NCBI GenBank assembly: GCA_035651455.1 | Contig: DASRFR010000029.1 | Span: 62,001 to 126,000, forward strand | Source: DASRFR01 sp035651455 | Lineage (GTDB): Bacteria; Acidobacteriota; Terriglobia; Terriglobales; Acidobacteriaceae | Direction of reading: 5' to 3' | DNA length: 64,000 bases | Shown: piece by piece, positions 53,989 through 62,840 of the stretch | Numbering within the stretch: position 1 is the first letter of the stretch | Layout: each line of letters begins with the position of its first letter | The notes under the pieces: model-generated | What the model was told of the DNA's origin: nothing | The model's input: the letters and a program-made list of their open reading frames with translations, nothing else | Databases searched by the model: none | Translations under genes and position numbers: made by a program

Positions 53989-54870
53989 ATGAGATTACTG
54001 TCGTTGACTCTGCTGCTGGGTTACTACGCCGTCTTAGCTACAACTCCCGCCTTCGGTCAGTTCTCCACCGTAGGCCTGGGAACACGCTTTACCAACCTGG
54101 AAGGCGTCAACAATTCTGGCATCGTTGTCGGGTCCCAGAACGACATTGGCACCTTTAACGACACTGCTTTTCAATTTAGCCCGCAGGGATTCCCGATGCT
54201 GGTAGGAGTCACGCTGTCACAGCTGGGCGCTACTTCGATTGATGCCAATGGCATCAACAATTCCAATCACATCGTGGGAAGCTACACGGATGGGCGGGGT
54301 CATACCCATGGGTACATCAAGGTTGGCGAGATATATCGAACCGTCGATATCCCGGGTGCGATCGGTACGGTCGCTACTGCAATCAACGATAATGACGAGG
54401 TCGCAGGCTACTACTTTACGAATAACACCAATCATGGCTTCACTGACATCGGCGGTACCCTTGTCACCGTTGATTATCCCGGATCCAGGCTCACCCAAAT
54501 ATGGGGCATCAACAACAATGGACAGATCTCCGGCCTTTATAGCGGGGGGGATTGCCCGCAGATCAACTGCGGCTTTGTGGCTCAAAGCTCAACCTTCACT
54601 CAAATCATGCATCCCGGTGGGCTTGAGACTGACGTGTTCGGCATCAACGACGCTGGAACCGTGGTCGGATTCTTTTCCAATTTCAGCGAAGCTCACGGGT
54701 TCCAGGAATGGGGCGGCATCTTCACGAACATCGATGTACCAGAAGCTGATCCCGGCACCACTCTTGTAAAAGGCATCAATGCTACCGGGGAACTTGTTGG
54801 AATTTACACGAAGACCATTCCAAATACTCGCGGCGGTACCGTTGTGTTCGGTTTCGTTAAGAAGCTTTGA
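53989..54870 (+). CDS. Exported HAF-repeat protein
   Basis: About 293 residues. The ATG at 53989 has GAGGAG nine bases before and leads straight into a signal peptide (MRLLSLTLLLGYYAVLATTPAFGQF); an ATG seven codons earlier holds the ribosome site. The body has at least five 'GIN..G..VG.Y' repeats (GVNNSGIVVGS, GINNSNHIVGSY, INDNDEVAGYY, GINNNGQISGLY, GINDAGTVVGFF, GINATGELVGIY), the HAF family. These are secreted/outer-surface beta-propeller-like proteins without known function. Confidence 0.8.
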   Translation: MRLLSLTLLLGYYAVLATTPAFGQFSTVGLGTRFTNLEGVNNSGIVVGSQNDIGTFNDTAFQFSPQGFPMLVGVTLSQLGATSIDANGINNSNHIVGSYTDGRGHTHGYIKVGEIYRTVDIPGAIGTVATAINDNDEVAGYYFTNNTNHGFTDIGGTLVTVDYPGSRLTQIWGINNNGQISGLYSGGDCPQINCGFVAQSSTFTQIMHPGGLETDVFGINDAGTVVGFFSNFSEAHGFQEWGGIFTNIDVPEADPGTTLVKGINATGELVGIYTKTIPNTRGGTVVFGFVKKL

Positions 54871-55160
54871 ACCGGGTGGCTGGCTTTCAGTTTATTGGCT
54901 CGCTTCTCTCGGCGCGACGCGAGAGCGGCCACCGTTCTTCGTAAACAGATAGACACGTTGCTTTCGCCGCATGGATCGCTTCGCGAGCACGTGCCAGCTT
55001 CAGAACAAGAGCTTATCAAGGAGAACATCTATGTTGGAACGGTACAGTCACGGGGATCGAAGCGAACCGCGATGGAGGTCCTTGCGGTAACTATCAAAAC
55101 GGCTGCTTATGCACAAACGCTGTGGTGTCAACGCTCGCGCCGTCAAACTGTTGTGGGTGA

Positions 55161-55236
55161 TGGTGGACCTGGTCGGGTTCGAACCGACGACCTCTTCCAT
55201 GCCATGGAAGCGCGCTCCCAACTGCGCCACAGGCCC
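55161..55236 (-). tRNA. tRNA-Ala (anticodon GGC)
   Basis: 76 nt with encoded CCA. Acceptor GGGCCTG pairs with CAGGTCC (one G-U), D-stem GCGC/GCGC, anticodon stem CTTCC/GGAAG with loop ATGGCAT (anticodon GGC, reads GCC/GCU), T-stem GTCGG/CCGAC with TTCGAAC. A plus-strand reading frame across it is not a gene. The preceding 290 bases hold nothing else recognised. Confidence 0.97.
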
Positions 55237-55381
55237 ATTTTTGCGGACGTAAAGCCGACCTTGGATGGCTCGGGCTTTGGTTTTATTGTCCCGCAGCCGT
55301 CCCCGATAGTCAAACCAGCATCGCACGCATTTTGCGAAAGCCGCCAAAGTTAGTATTCTGTGGGGACGCGGGGCGGGCACG

Positions 55382-56101
55382 ATGAACAGCACCATCACAA
55401 CCTCGGCGATTCTGGCGTTCACTTTGTCGCCGGCATTCGCAGTTTTTGCACAAGTCGAATCTTCACCACAGACACCACCGCCAGTGTCGTACGCCTCGGT
55501 CAATCAGCTGAACTCAGTTTTGTCACAAATACAACAGATGTCGGAGGCTGTGCTGAACGATCTGGGGAAGGCCCGCGTGGATCATTGGAAGACCGATTCC
55601 TCCAGTAAGCGGCAGGCGCAAGCTGACGTGCAATCCATTCAACGTAACTTGCAGTCGGCGCTCCCGGAAATGATGAACCAGTTGCGGTCTTCCCCGGAAG
55701 ACCTCACCGCCACCTTCAAACTGTACCGAAACCTTGATGCGTTGTACGACGTTTTTGGTCCACTGGTGGAATCGGCGGGTGCATTCGGTTCTAAAGACGA
55801 TTATCAGGCTCTCTCTAACGACCTGCACTCCCTGGAAGCGTCGCGTCGCTCACTCGCGGATCGCATGGATGGCCTCACCAGCTCGAAAGAGGCTGAACTG
55901 AACCGCCTGAGAACACAGATCAGAACCTTGGCGGAAGCACCTCCCGCGCCGCCGAAGAAAGTAGTCGTTGACGACACGGAAGAAGCCAAACCAGCAAAGA
56001 AGAAGGGCTCGAAGAAATCTTCCAAGTCGAGCACAAACTCCAAAGCTGGTAGTGCCCAGCCATCTCCGTCTGAAAACCAGCCGCCATCTCAGCCTCAATA
56101 G
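55382..56101 (+). CDS. Exported helical protein with Lys/Ser/Pro-rich tail, unknown
   Basis: 239 residues. Signal peptide (MNSTITTSAILAFTLSPAFAVFAQ), then an alpha-helical region (about 40-185, heptad-like, e.g. LNSVLSQIQQMSEAVLNDLGKAR) and a tail KPAKKKGSKKSSKSSTNSK...PSENQPPSQPQ. It carries no enzyme motif. Probably periplasmic; the basic tail could bind peptidoglycan or surface polymers. It lies between the tRNA and the ECF sigma gene. Confidence 0.6.
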   Translation: MNSTITTSAILAFTLSPAFAVFAQVESSPQTPPPVSYASVNQLNSVLSQIQQMSEAVLNDLGKARVDHWKTDSSSKRQAQADVQSIQRNLQSALPEMMNQLRSSPEDLTATFKLYRNLDALYDVFGPLVESAGAFGSKDDYQALSNDLHSLEASRRSLADRMDGLTSSKEAELNRLRTQIRTLAEAPPAPPKKVVVDDTEEAKPAKKKGSKKSSKSSTNSKAGSAQPSPSENQPPSQPQ

Positions 56102-56160
56102 CCAACTGAGTGCCGCCTCCCGCATTCTGAAGTGCTCTGTTTGCTTGTAATCGCGCTAAT

Positions 56161-56176
56161 ACATTGAAAACAATGT
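56161..56176. repeat. Inverted repeat ACATTG-aaaa-CAATGT
   Basis: A perfect 6-4-6 repeat eleven bases upstream of the ECF -35 box. It may be an added control site for the sigma gene. Confidence 0.3.
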
Positions 56177-56186
56177 CCCTAAATCG

Positions 56187-56215
56187 GGAACTTTACGGGC
56201 TCACTCGGAGTCTAT
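56187..56215 (+). promoter_or_regulatory. ECF-type promoter of the sigma/anti-sigma operon
   Basis: GGAACTT (56187-56193), 17 bases, TCTAT (56211-56215); also readable as GGAAC..GTC. This is a standard -35/-10 layout for group ECF sigma factors and implies autoregulation. Confidence 0.6.
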
Positions 56216-56310
56216 GATTGTATGGATGGTTGGCTTCTATCCCTGCCGGCAACCAAGAGTATTTTCGACGCGGCAGCGCTTGCCAAAGAACTTATAATGA
56301 GGGTTACGCC

Positions 56311-57033
56311 ATGAGAGCCATGGCGGGAGCGATGCAGTTGGGAGATTTAGCAAGCGCGATTGGAGCACGGGTCGAGGAATCAGGGATCGTTGCCGAACTG
56401 AAGGCAGGGTCCGAAGATGCCTATGCCTGGTTGATCGGAGAGTTCCATCAACCGATCTACAGCCTGGTCTATCGCATGCTGAATGATCCCGCCGACGCAG
56501 CCGATGCGACCCAAGAAGTTTTCCTCAAGATATTCCGGGGTATCCGGCGGTTCAACGGTGAATCGACTCTGAAGACATGGATTTACCGGATAGCGGTACA
56601 CGAAGCCTCCAATCGGCGCCGCTGGTGGTTCCGCCACAAATCGCATGAGACCTCGATGGAACCAACGGAAACTGAATCCGGTTTAATCGTTCCCTGCGAA
56701 GCTTTTGTGGACCACCGGGACACGCCTTTTGACAATGTGGCGCATGAGGAAGTCCGGGCAAAGGTAGAACTGGAATTGGCTAACGTGCCTGAGCCGTACC
56801 GAACCACGTTGATCCTGCGTGACCTGGAAGAAATGTCATACGAGGAAATCGCGGAGGTCACCGAAGTTTCATTGGGAACAGTTAAGTCGCGCCTCACCCG
56901 CGGCCGCGAAGCGCTGCGGAAGAGGCTTGCGTCCTACATTGACGAGGTTGGCCCGGAGTTGGGCTTGAATCGTTCGGGAAAAGAAGCGCAATCAGAGGGC
57001 TTTAGGGCGGGGGAGATCGAGGTGGCATCATGA
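56311..57033 (+). CDS. ECF-type RNA polymerase sigma factor (RpoE-like)
   Basis: 240 residues from the ATG at 56311 (GAGGG eight bases before); a longer frame to 56218 starts at the transcription start of the ECF promoter and is rejected. Region 2: VYRMLNDPADAADATQEVFLKIFRGIRRFNGESTLKTWIYRIAVHEA, region 4: RTTLILRDLEEMSYEEIAEVTEVSLGTVKSRLTRGREALRKRL. Region 3 is absent, as in all ECFs. Its stop overlaps the anti-sigma ATG (ATGA), so the pair is coupled. The stimulus is unknown; envelope stress is the family's usual signal. Confidence 0.93.
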   Translation: MRAMAGAMQLGDLASAIGARVEESGIVAELKAGSEDAYAWLIGEFHQPIYSLVYRMLNDPADAADATQEVFLKIFRGIRRFNGESTLKTWIYRIAVHEASNRRRWWFRHKSHETSMEPTETESGLIVPCEAFVDHRDTPFDNVAHEEVRAKVELELANVPEPYRTTLILRDLEEMSYEEIAEVTEVSLGTVKSRLTRGREALRKRLASYIDEVGPELGLNRSGKEAQSEGFRAGEIEVAS

Positions 57034-57701
57034 GATGCGGTGAGGCAAAGTCGCTGTTCTCGCCGTACGTGGATGGCGCCGTTACCGGTGCGCAGATGCA
57101 CGACATTGAGAAACACCTGCAGCATTGCCCGGTCTGCACCAGGGAGTATCTCGCTCTGCAAAGAACCCAGCAGCTGCTTACTTCTCTGAGCCGAAAGAAA
57201 GCGCCGCCGGATCTTGCATTAAAGTTGCGCGTAGCTATCTCCCAGGAAGCCGCGGAATCCAGGCGTGCGCCATTGCAAGGTTTCTGGCTGCGACTGCAGA
57301 ACACCCTGGAAGGATTGATGGTTCCCGCGACCGCCGGCCTGGTGACTGCGCTGGTTATTTTCGGGGTGCTGATGGGCGTCCTGGCATTGCCTCCACAGTT
57401 GCAGGCAAGTAACGACGACGTTCCCCTGATGCTCTATACCGCTCCTGAACTGAAGCAGACGTTCTTTGGCACCAGCCTGAGTTCAATCACTGGCGACGCG
57501 CTGGTCATCGAAGCCTACGTGGATGCCAATGGCCGGGTGCAGGACTATCGCATCCTGTCTGATCCCGATCCTGCCAAGGACCTGCTGCCGCAGGTGAAAA
57601 ACATGCTCATTTTCACCACCTTCCGCCCCGCGACCGCGATGGGCAGGCCGACAGCGGGACGCGCGGTCCTCTCTTTTTCAAAGATCAGCGTTAGAGGATG
57701 A
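57030..57701 (+). CDS. Zinc-finger anti-sigma factor with membrane span and TonB-like C-terminus
   Basis: 223 residues. N-terminal zf-HC2/ZAS domain with H29-x3-C33-x2-C36, which binds the sigma factor; membrane span at about 100-120 (VPATAGLVTALVIFGVLMGVLAL), and a periplasmic domain ending with ALVIEAYVDANGRVQDYRILSD...FTTFRPATAMGRPTAGRAVLSF, a TonB C-terminal-like motif uncommon in anti-sigmas. It probably holds the sigma factor at the membrane until a signal in the periplasm reaches the TonB-like domain. Coupled to the sigma gene by ATGA. Confidence 0.85.
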   Translation: MRCGEAKSLFSPYVDGAVTGAQMHDIEKHLQHCPVCTREYLALQRTQQLLTSLSRKKAPPDLALKLRVAISQEAAESRRAPLQGFWLRLQNTLEGLMVPATAGLVTALVIFGVLMGVLALPPQLQASNDDVPLMLYTAPELKQTFFGTSLSSITGDALVIEAYVDANGRVQDYRILSDPDPAKDLLPQVKNMLIFTTFRPATAMGRPTAGRAVLSFSKISVRG

Positions 57702-57788
57702 GGGTGTCCCGAGTAGCTGCATCGCGTCGCTGATACCCACTCACAACCGCAGTGTGCCTCGTCAAGCTGTAAGAACGTCTGACCTCGT

Positions 57789-57817
57789 TTGACCCTTGAT
57801 AAATAACCTCTTACACT
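57789..57817 (+). promoter_or_regulatory. Sigma70-type promoter upstream of the CTG-start TPR gene
   Basis: TTGACC, 17 bases, TACACT. A transcript start near 57825 gives a leader of about 36 bases to the proposed CTG at 57861, with AGGAGG at 57850-57855. Confidence 0.55.
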
Positions 57818-57860
57818 GTCAAAGTACGCTCATTTCCCCTTAATCCTGCAGGAGGTTTTC

Positions 57861-59372
57861 CTGGTTTCCCCCCGTCGTCGCTGGCTTGGTCTGGTCATTT
57901 TAGGGCTGTTTGCGGGCGTGTCTTTCGCCCAAAATTCTCCCAAGGTGGTCCTCGACAGCAGCGAGATTCTTTTCAGCGTTCTGACCTCGATCAATGCTTG
58001 CGGTTACGACCAGGAACTGAGTGTTTCGGATCCGCTGCGCGCGGAAATTCGCGGGCAAGTCGCGAAGAATGTGGAGGCGTCCGAAGATGCCACCCAAGCG
58101 GCCAACCTGATGTGCCAGTACTACAAGGAACACCAGACGCAGGATGCGTCTAAAGACCTCGCCTCGTATGTTTCGCTCGCGCTGTATCTGACTGGCCCGC
58201 CATTCCTACCGAAGGTTAAAGACACGGACTTGCCGCCCGACGCTCGCGCGATCGCGGGATTTGTTCCGCTCATGCAGGCTTTTTACGACAAGGCGGGCTT
58301 GGCTGCTGTGTGGCAGCAACACCGGGACGGCTATGCCGCGCTGACGCAGCGCTATCACGAACCGCTGTCCAAGATGTTCTTCGAGACCGAAGTTTACTTA
58401 AAGATTCCGTCTTCGGTTTACCTGGGACAGCAGTTCACAATTTACCTGGATCCCATGGGAGCGCCCGGCCAGACCAACGCTCGCAACTACGGAGCGGACT
58501 ACTTTGTGGTGATCTCGCCTGCGGGTTCCTCGCTGAAGATGCAGGAGATTCGACATACTTACCTGCATTACCTGCTCGATCCGTTGGCGGCGAAATACGC
58601 GGGTTCGGTGAAACGCCTGGAACCGATCCTCGAAACTGTGAAAACTGCACCCATGGAGGAGAGTTTCAAAAACGATATTTCTCTGCTGGTCACCGAGTGC
58701 TTTGTACGGGCGATTGAAGCCAGAACCATGGGCGCAAAGATCGCGGAAAGCGAGCGGCAGAATGTGGTGGAGAATTCGGTAGAAGAAGGCTATGTACTGA
58801 CGCAGTATTTCTACGACGCCATGGTGCAGTTTGAGAAAGATCCGGCGGGAATACGCAACGCCTATGCCGAGATCCTCGACAAAATTGACGTAAACAAGGA
58901 AAAAAAGCGTCTTGCGCAGATCCAGTTTGCCCAAAAAGCGTCGCCGGAATTGCTGCACCTGTCCAATTCCACCAATAATCAGCTGCTGGTTATGGCGGAG
59001 CAGCGGTTGAATGCAGGGGATTCTGAGGGCGCGCAGAAGCTTGCGCAGCAGGCCCTGGACGAAAATCAGGGTGATCAAGGTCGTGCCCTGTTCATCCTGG
59101 CGCAGATCGCTACTATGAACCGGGACATGCAAGGTGCGCGTACCTACTTCGAACACGCATTGCAGGTTGCGCAGGAACCCAAGGTGGTGGCGTGGTCGCA
59201 TATTTATCTGGGCAGGATTTTTGACTTGCAGGAAAATCGAGAAGCCGCGCTGACCCACTATAGGGCGGCGCTGGTCGCCGGTACTTCGTTGCCGGCAGCA
59301 AAGGCAGCAGCGGAAAAGGGCTTGCAACAACCCTACGAGCCGCCGGCCAGCGCGCGGCAGCCTCAGCAGTGA
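57861..59372 (+). CDS. Exported TPR protein with probable CTG start
   Basis: About 503 residues if started at CTG 57861: AGGAGG lies five bases before, and the product is a complete signal peptide (MVSPRRRWLGLVILGLFAGVSFAQ). The only other in-frame start in this area, GTG 57918, falls inside it. The body has a mostly helical N-terminal domain of about 300 residues containing EIRHTYLHYLLDPL, whose H-x3-H spacing recalls a degenerate HExxH zinc motif, and a C-terminal TPR array (about 385-480: LLVMAEQRLNAGDSEGAQKLAQQAL, FILAQIATMNRDMQGARTYFEHAL, YLGRIFDLQENREAALTHYRAAL). Function unknown. Confidence 0.75.
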   Translation: MVSPRRRWLGLVILGLFAGVSFAQNSPKVVLDSSEILFSVLTSINACGYDQELSVSDPLRAEIRGQVAKNVEASEDATQAANLMCQYYKEHQTQDASKDLASYVSLALYLTGPPFLPKVKDTDLPPDARAIAGFVPLMQAFYDKAGLAAVWQQHRDGYAALTQRYHEPLSKMFFETEVYLKIPSSVYLGQQFTIYLDPMGAPGQTNARNYGADYFVVISPAGSSLKMQEIRHTYLHYLLDPLAAKYAGSVKRLEPILETVKTAPMEESFKNDISLLVTECFVRAIEARTMGAKIAESERQNVVENSVEEGYVLTQYFYDAMVQFEKDPAGIRNAYAEILDKIDVNKEKKRLAQIQFAQKASPELLHLSNSTNNQLLVMAEQRLNAGDSEGAQKLAQQALDENQGDQGRALFILAQIATMNRDMQGARTYFEHALQVAQEPKVVAWSHIYLGRIFDLQENREAALTHYRAALVAGTSLPAAKAAAEKGLQQPYEPPASARQPQQ

Positions 59373-59422
59373 GATTGATTGAAGTATCTTTACGTTTACA
59401 TTCGCGAGTTCAAGGAGAAAGC

Positions 59423-60337
59423 ATGAAGCGAGCAGCTGTTTTCATTGCGGTGCTGGTCATCGCTGCAGCGAGCTTTGCCCAGTCCAACAGCCAATCCACG
59501 GGCCAGAATCCTCCCGCGGCGGCTCAGCAGGGCACGGCCGGCCAAGCACAGGCCCCAGCAACAGGACAAGCGCCAGCGAAACGGCCCCCTCAGGCCAAGA
59601 CGCAGCCGGAGTATGACGCCTTCCAGAAGGCCATGACGCTGCAGGATCCTGCCCAAATGGAAGCCGCCGCAAACGACTTTGCCGCCAAGTTCCCTGACAG
59701 TGAATTGCGGGTTCTGCTCTACAAGAACACCATGCGTGCCTTCCAGAGTGCGGGCAATACCGACAAAATGGCGGAAATGGGCAGAAAGGTGCTGTCCATC
59801 GATCCTGACGATCCCGAGGCGCTGGTCCTGGTTGCCAATTCCTTAACCGAACACACGCGCGACACCGACCTGGATAAAGATCAGCGACTCGAGGAGGCTA
59901 TGAAACTGGCGCAACGGGCCACGCAGACCGTGGACACCGATGTCAGCGCTCCTGCCGGAACTCCCCAGGAGAAAATTGACGCATATAAGGGTCTATTGCG
60001 GTCGAACGCTTATTCGATTATGGGAACGCTGCAGTTCAACAAGGGAGATTTCCCCGCGGCCGAAGCCAACTTTCACAAATCGATTGATGCGTTTCCTCAG
60101 CAGCCCGACCCAGTGGTGGTGCTGCGCCTGGCGCTCTCTCTCGACAAGCAGAACAAATATCCAGAGGCCCTGCAGGAAGCTAACAAAGCTGTGGAGATGA
60201 CGCAGGAGAATACATCCGTAGGGGGCCTGGCGCGTAAAGAACGGGATCGGCTGGTGCAACTGACCGGCGGAAGCATTCCCCCGGCGAAGTCGCCCTCGGG
60301 TACAAGTGGAGCAGCGACACAACCGCCACAAAAATAA
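59423..60337 (+). CDS. Exported TPR/low-complexity protein
   Basis: 304 residues from the ATG at 59423 (AAGGAG seven bases before). Signal peptide (MKRAAVFIAVLVIAAASFAQ), Gln/Ala/Pro-rich spacer (about 25-60), then at least three TPR-like helical pairs (AFQSAGNTDKMAEMGRKVLSID, EAMKLAQRATQT, GDFPAAEANFHKSIDAF, NKYPEALQEANKAVEM). Function unknown; it follows the CTG-start TPR gene by 50 bases and may be cotranscribed. Confidence 0.75.
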   Translation: MKRAAVFIAVLVIAAASFAQSNSQSTGQNPPAAAQQGTAGQAQAPATGQAPAKRPPQAKTQPEYDAFQKAMTLQDPAQMEAAANDFAAKFPDSELRVLLYKNTMRAFQSAGNTDKMAEMGRKVLSIDPDDPEALVLVANSLTEHTRDTDLDKDQRLEEAMKLAQRATQTVDTDVSAPAGTPQEKIDAYKGLLRSNAYSIMGTLQFNKGDFPAAEANFHKSIDAFPQQPDPVVVLRLALSLDKQNKYPEALQEANKAVEMTQENTSVGGLARKERDRLVQLTGGSIPPAKSPSGTSGAATQPPQK

Positions 60338-60432
60338 TTGGAAAGCCAACGCGCCACTTGGGGTCGCGCTCCAGTCAGGATCACATTGCATCCACCCTTA
60401 CTGGCCCCGGAAGTACGGTGGCGCATTCGAAA

Positions 60433-61236
60433 ATGAAGGCACGCGAAATAGCGATCCTGGAATCCACGCTCGGACATCATTTCAAGCGGCCGGAGTTGAT
60501 CGAGCAAGCGCTCACTCACACGTCCCAGGCTCGGGAGCGGGAGGCATTGCAGAGCAATGCGGGCGAACTCCGGGTGGGTGACAACGAGCAGCTCGAGTTC
60601 CTGGGTGATGCCGTGCTGGCTATGGTCACGACCGAGGAGTTGTTCCAGCGTTTCCCGGATTTTCGCGAAGGGCAGCTTTCTAAATTGCGGGCGCATTTAG
60701 TCAGCGAGAAGCATCTCATTCGGGTAGCACAGCAATTCGAGCTCGGCCACTACCTGCGCCTGGGCCGCGGGGAGGAGAAAAGCGGCGGCCGCAGTAAAAC
60801 CGCACTCCTGGTCGATGCCTTGGAGGCGGTGATCGCCGCCATGTACCTGGACGCCGGGTTCGAGGTTGCGCGCCAGTTTATTCTTCAGCACATTGTTACC
60901 CCGGAACTGGATCGCATGGATCTTGCCGGCAGCGGCATGCCGGTCATGGATTTCAAGTCGGCTTTGCAGGAAACGCTGCAGGCGATCGGGCATGCCCAGC
61001 CGTCCTATGTTCTGGTGAAGGAAGAAGGGCCGGAGCACAGCAAGACTTTCACTGTGGAGGCCCGGCTGGCTCCCGGCGGACAGGACAAGACCGGGTTTGT
61101 CGGCAGAGCCATCGGATCCACAAAGAAGAAGGCGGAACAGGAATGCGCCCGGCAGGTCCTGGAATATCTCTCGTCTCTCCCCGGAATCATGAGCAGTAAG
61201 CAGGTGCGGAAGGGCCAGTCTAGTGGCTACCAGTGA
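60433..61236 (+). CDS. rnc: Ribonuclease III
   Basis: About 267 residues from ATG 60433. Cleaves double-stranded RNA, including rRNA precursors. RNase III signature NEQLEFLGDAVLAMVTTEELFQRFP, second metal-site segment KTALLVDALEAVIAAMYLDAG, and a C-terminal dsRBD (DFKSALQETLQAIG...AIGSTKKKAEQECARQVLEYL). The frame is open to a TTG at 60358, but that extension shows no similarity. It overlaps the first signal peptidase by 14 bases, as expected in an operon. Confidence 0.93.
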   Translation: MKAREIAILESTLGHHFKRPELIEQALTHTSQAREREALQSNAGELRVGDNEQLEFLGDAVLAMVTTEELFQRFPDFREGQLSKLRAHLVSEKHLIRVAQQFELGHYLRLGRGEEKSGGRSKTALLVDALEAVIAAMYLDAGFEVARQFILQHIVTPELDRMDLAGSGMPVMDFKSALQETLQAIGHAQPSYVLVKEEGPEHSKTFTVEARLAPGGQDKTGFVGRAIGSTKKKAEQECARQVLEYLSSLPGIMSSKQVRKGQSSGYQ

Positions 61237-62005
61237 AGTAATGGCAGAAGTACCGGCGCAAGCCAAAGCGAAGATTTCGAGCACCGACTGGACTGCATCT
61301 GTGCAATCACTGGTAGGGACGGTGGTCATCGCTGTCTTCGTGATCACCTTTGTCGTCCAAGCCTTCCAGATCCCTTCCGAGTCGATGGAGAACACGCTCC
61401 TGATTGGCGACTATCTGCTGGTTGACAAGTTCTGCTATGGCGGAGGGGGGATGTGGGACCGCATACTTCCATACCGAAAGATCCATCGCGGCGATATCGT
61501 GGTTTTTCATTACCCGGTGCGGCCTTCCCAGCATTTCGTCAAACGGGTTGTGGGCGTGCCCGGAGACCGCGTGCGGCTCATCAACAAGCAGGTCTACGTC
61601 AACGGTGTCGCGCTGAAGGAGCCCTATGTCCGCTACAGTTCCGCTACCCGCGACATTTACCGTGACGACTTCCCCCGCCTCGATATCTCAGCGCCCGGTC
61701 TGGAGGCTTCCTGGTGGCTGCAGATGCGTAAACTGGTCGAGGACGGAGCCCTGATCGTTCCCGACGGTTATTACTTTGTGCTAGGCGACAATCGCGACGA
61801 GAGTCTCGATAGCCGCTACTGGGGCTTCGTGCCGCGGCAGAACATCATTGGACGGCCGCTGATCATCTACTGGTCGATTCGCGACGGAGGCGACGATAAC
61901 GGCATTCCTGCTACAGCAGGTGATAAACTTTACCGCTTCTCCTATGCGGTGACGCATCTTTGGCAGATCACCCGCTGGGATCGCACGTTTCACCTGGTCA
62001 AGTAA
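61223..62005 (+). CDS. lepB: Type I signal peptidase, copy 1
   Basis: 260 residues from the GTG at 61223, which overlaps rnc; an ATG at 61241 is possible. One membrane span (about 30-47), catalytic Ser S54 in QIPSESMENTL, Lys K107 in FVKRVVGVPGD and the LGDNRD box. It cleaves signal peptides of exported proteins. This copy is the most diverged of the three: it has CYGGGGMWDRILP where the others have a different loop, and ends HLWQITRWDRTFHLVK. Confidence 0.92.
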   Translation: MATSEVMAEVPAQAKAKISSTDWTASVQSLVGTVVIAVFVITFVVQAFQIPSESMENTLLIGDYLLVDKFCYGGGGMWDRILPYRKIHRGDIVVFHYPVRPSQHFVKRVVGVPGDRVRLINKQVYVNGVALKEPYVRYSSATRDIYRDDFPRLDISAPGLEASWWLQMRKLVEDGALIVPDGYYFVLGDNRDESLDSRYWGFVPRQNIIGRPLIIYWSIRDGGDDNGIPATAGDKLYRFSYAVTHLWQITRWDRTFHLVK

Positions 62006-62028
62006 CCGGATTATCTCGACGGGAAAGA

Positions 62029-62796
62029 ATGCGAGTGGCGAAGAAAAACGAAAAACAGGAAGAAAAACAACGCGAAACGACCGTAGAATTCCTCGCGTCG
62101 CTGGCCGCGGTGCTGGTGACGGGACTCTTCATCATCACTTTCGTTGTGCAGGCCTTTGAAATCCCGTCCAGTTCGATGGAAAACACGCTGCTGATTGGCG
62201 ACCACGTTTTCGTAAATCGAGAGACCTTCTCTCCGAAAACTCACTGGGTTGGCCCGTTACTTCCCTATCGCGACGTGCGGCGCCAAGACATCGTCGTATT
62301 TCTGTCCCCTGCTGAACCCGGGCTCTACGTGGTTAAGCGAATTATCGGCGCGCCCGGCGATCACATCCACCTGCGTGAGGGTGCGGTTTACAGGAATGGC
62401 GAGAAACTGGAAGAGCCGTACGTGATCCACACCGGCGACAGCTACAACCCGTATCGTGACAATTTTCCCGCAGTTTCCCCCGAGGGCTACAGCGTGACTC
62501 CCGAATGGCAGCTCATGATGAAGCAGTACATCCAGGGCGACGACTTGGTCGTGCCGCCCGACTCATACTTTGCCATGGGCGACAATCGGGACGTCAGCTA
62601 CGACAGCCGCTACTGGGGCTTCATTCCCAAGAAAAACGTGATCGGACGGCCGATGTTCATCTATTGGTCTTTCGAAACCCCGCCCAACCAGTACCTGCAA
62701 AGAGAAGTCAGCGACCGCATCAAATTTCTGACTCATGTAATCGTTCACTTCTTTGATGAGACCCGCTGGCGCCGCACTTTCAAGATCGTGCGCTGA
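62029..62796 (+). CDS. lepB: Type I signal peptidase, copy 2
   Basis: 255 residues from the ATG at 62029 (GGGAAAG before it). Membrane span at about 20-42, catalytic S49 in EIPSSSMENTL, K103 in VVKRIIGAPGD and MGDNRD. A longer frame reaches back to 61960 inside copy 1, but the start is set by the ribosome site and the usual N-terminus. It follows copy 1 by 23 bases. It is far closer to copy 3 than to copy 1, so copies 2 and 3 come from a recent tandem duplication. Confidence 0.92.
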   Translation: MRVAKKNEKQEEKQRETTVEFLASLAAVLVTGLFIITFVVQAFEIPSSSMENTLLIGDHVFVNRETFSPKTHWVGPLLPYRDVRRQDIVVFLSPAEPGLYVVKRIIGAPGDHIHLREGAVYRNGEKLEEPYVIHTGDSYNPYRDNFPAVSPEGYSVTPEWQLMMKQYIQGDDLVVPPDSYFAMGDNRDVSYDSRYWGFIPKKNVIGRPMFIYWSFETPPNQYLQREVSDRIKFLTHVIVHFFDETRWRRTFKIVR

Positions 62797-62840
62797 AAAA
62801 TCGCTGATCGGCTGGTCATGAACCGCCTCGGTTAGGTGGT

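Noticed and set aside
54895..55353. Plus-strand frame crossing the tRNA-Ala gene
   Set aside because: Its 3' part reads through the complement of a tRNA; product has no similarity and no ribosome site.
60097..60696. 199-codon minus-strand frame over the TPR/rnc junction
   Set aside because: Antisense to the second exported TPR gene and the rnc signature region; no motif.
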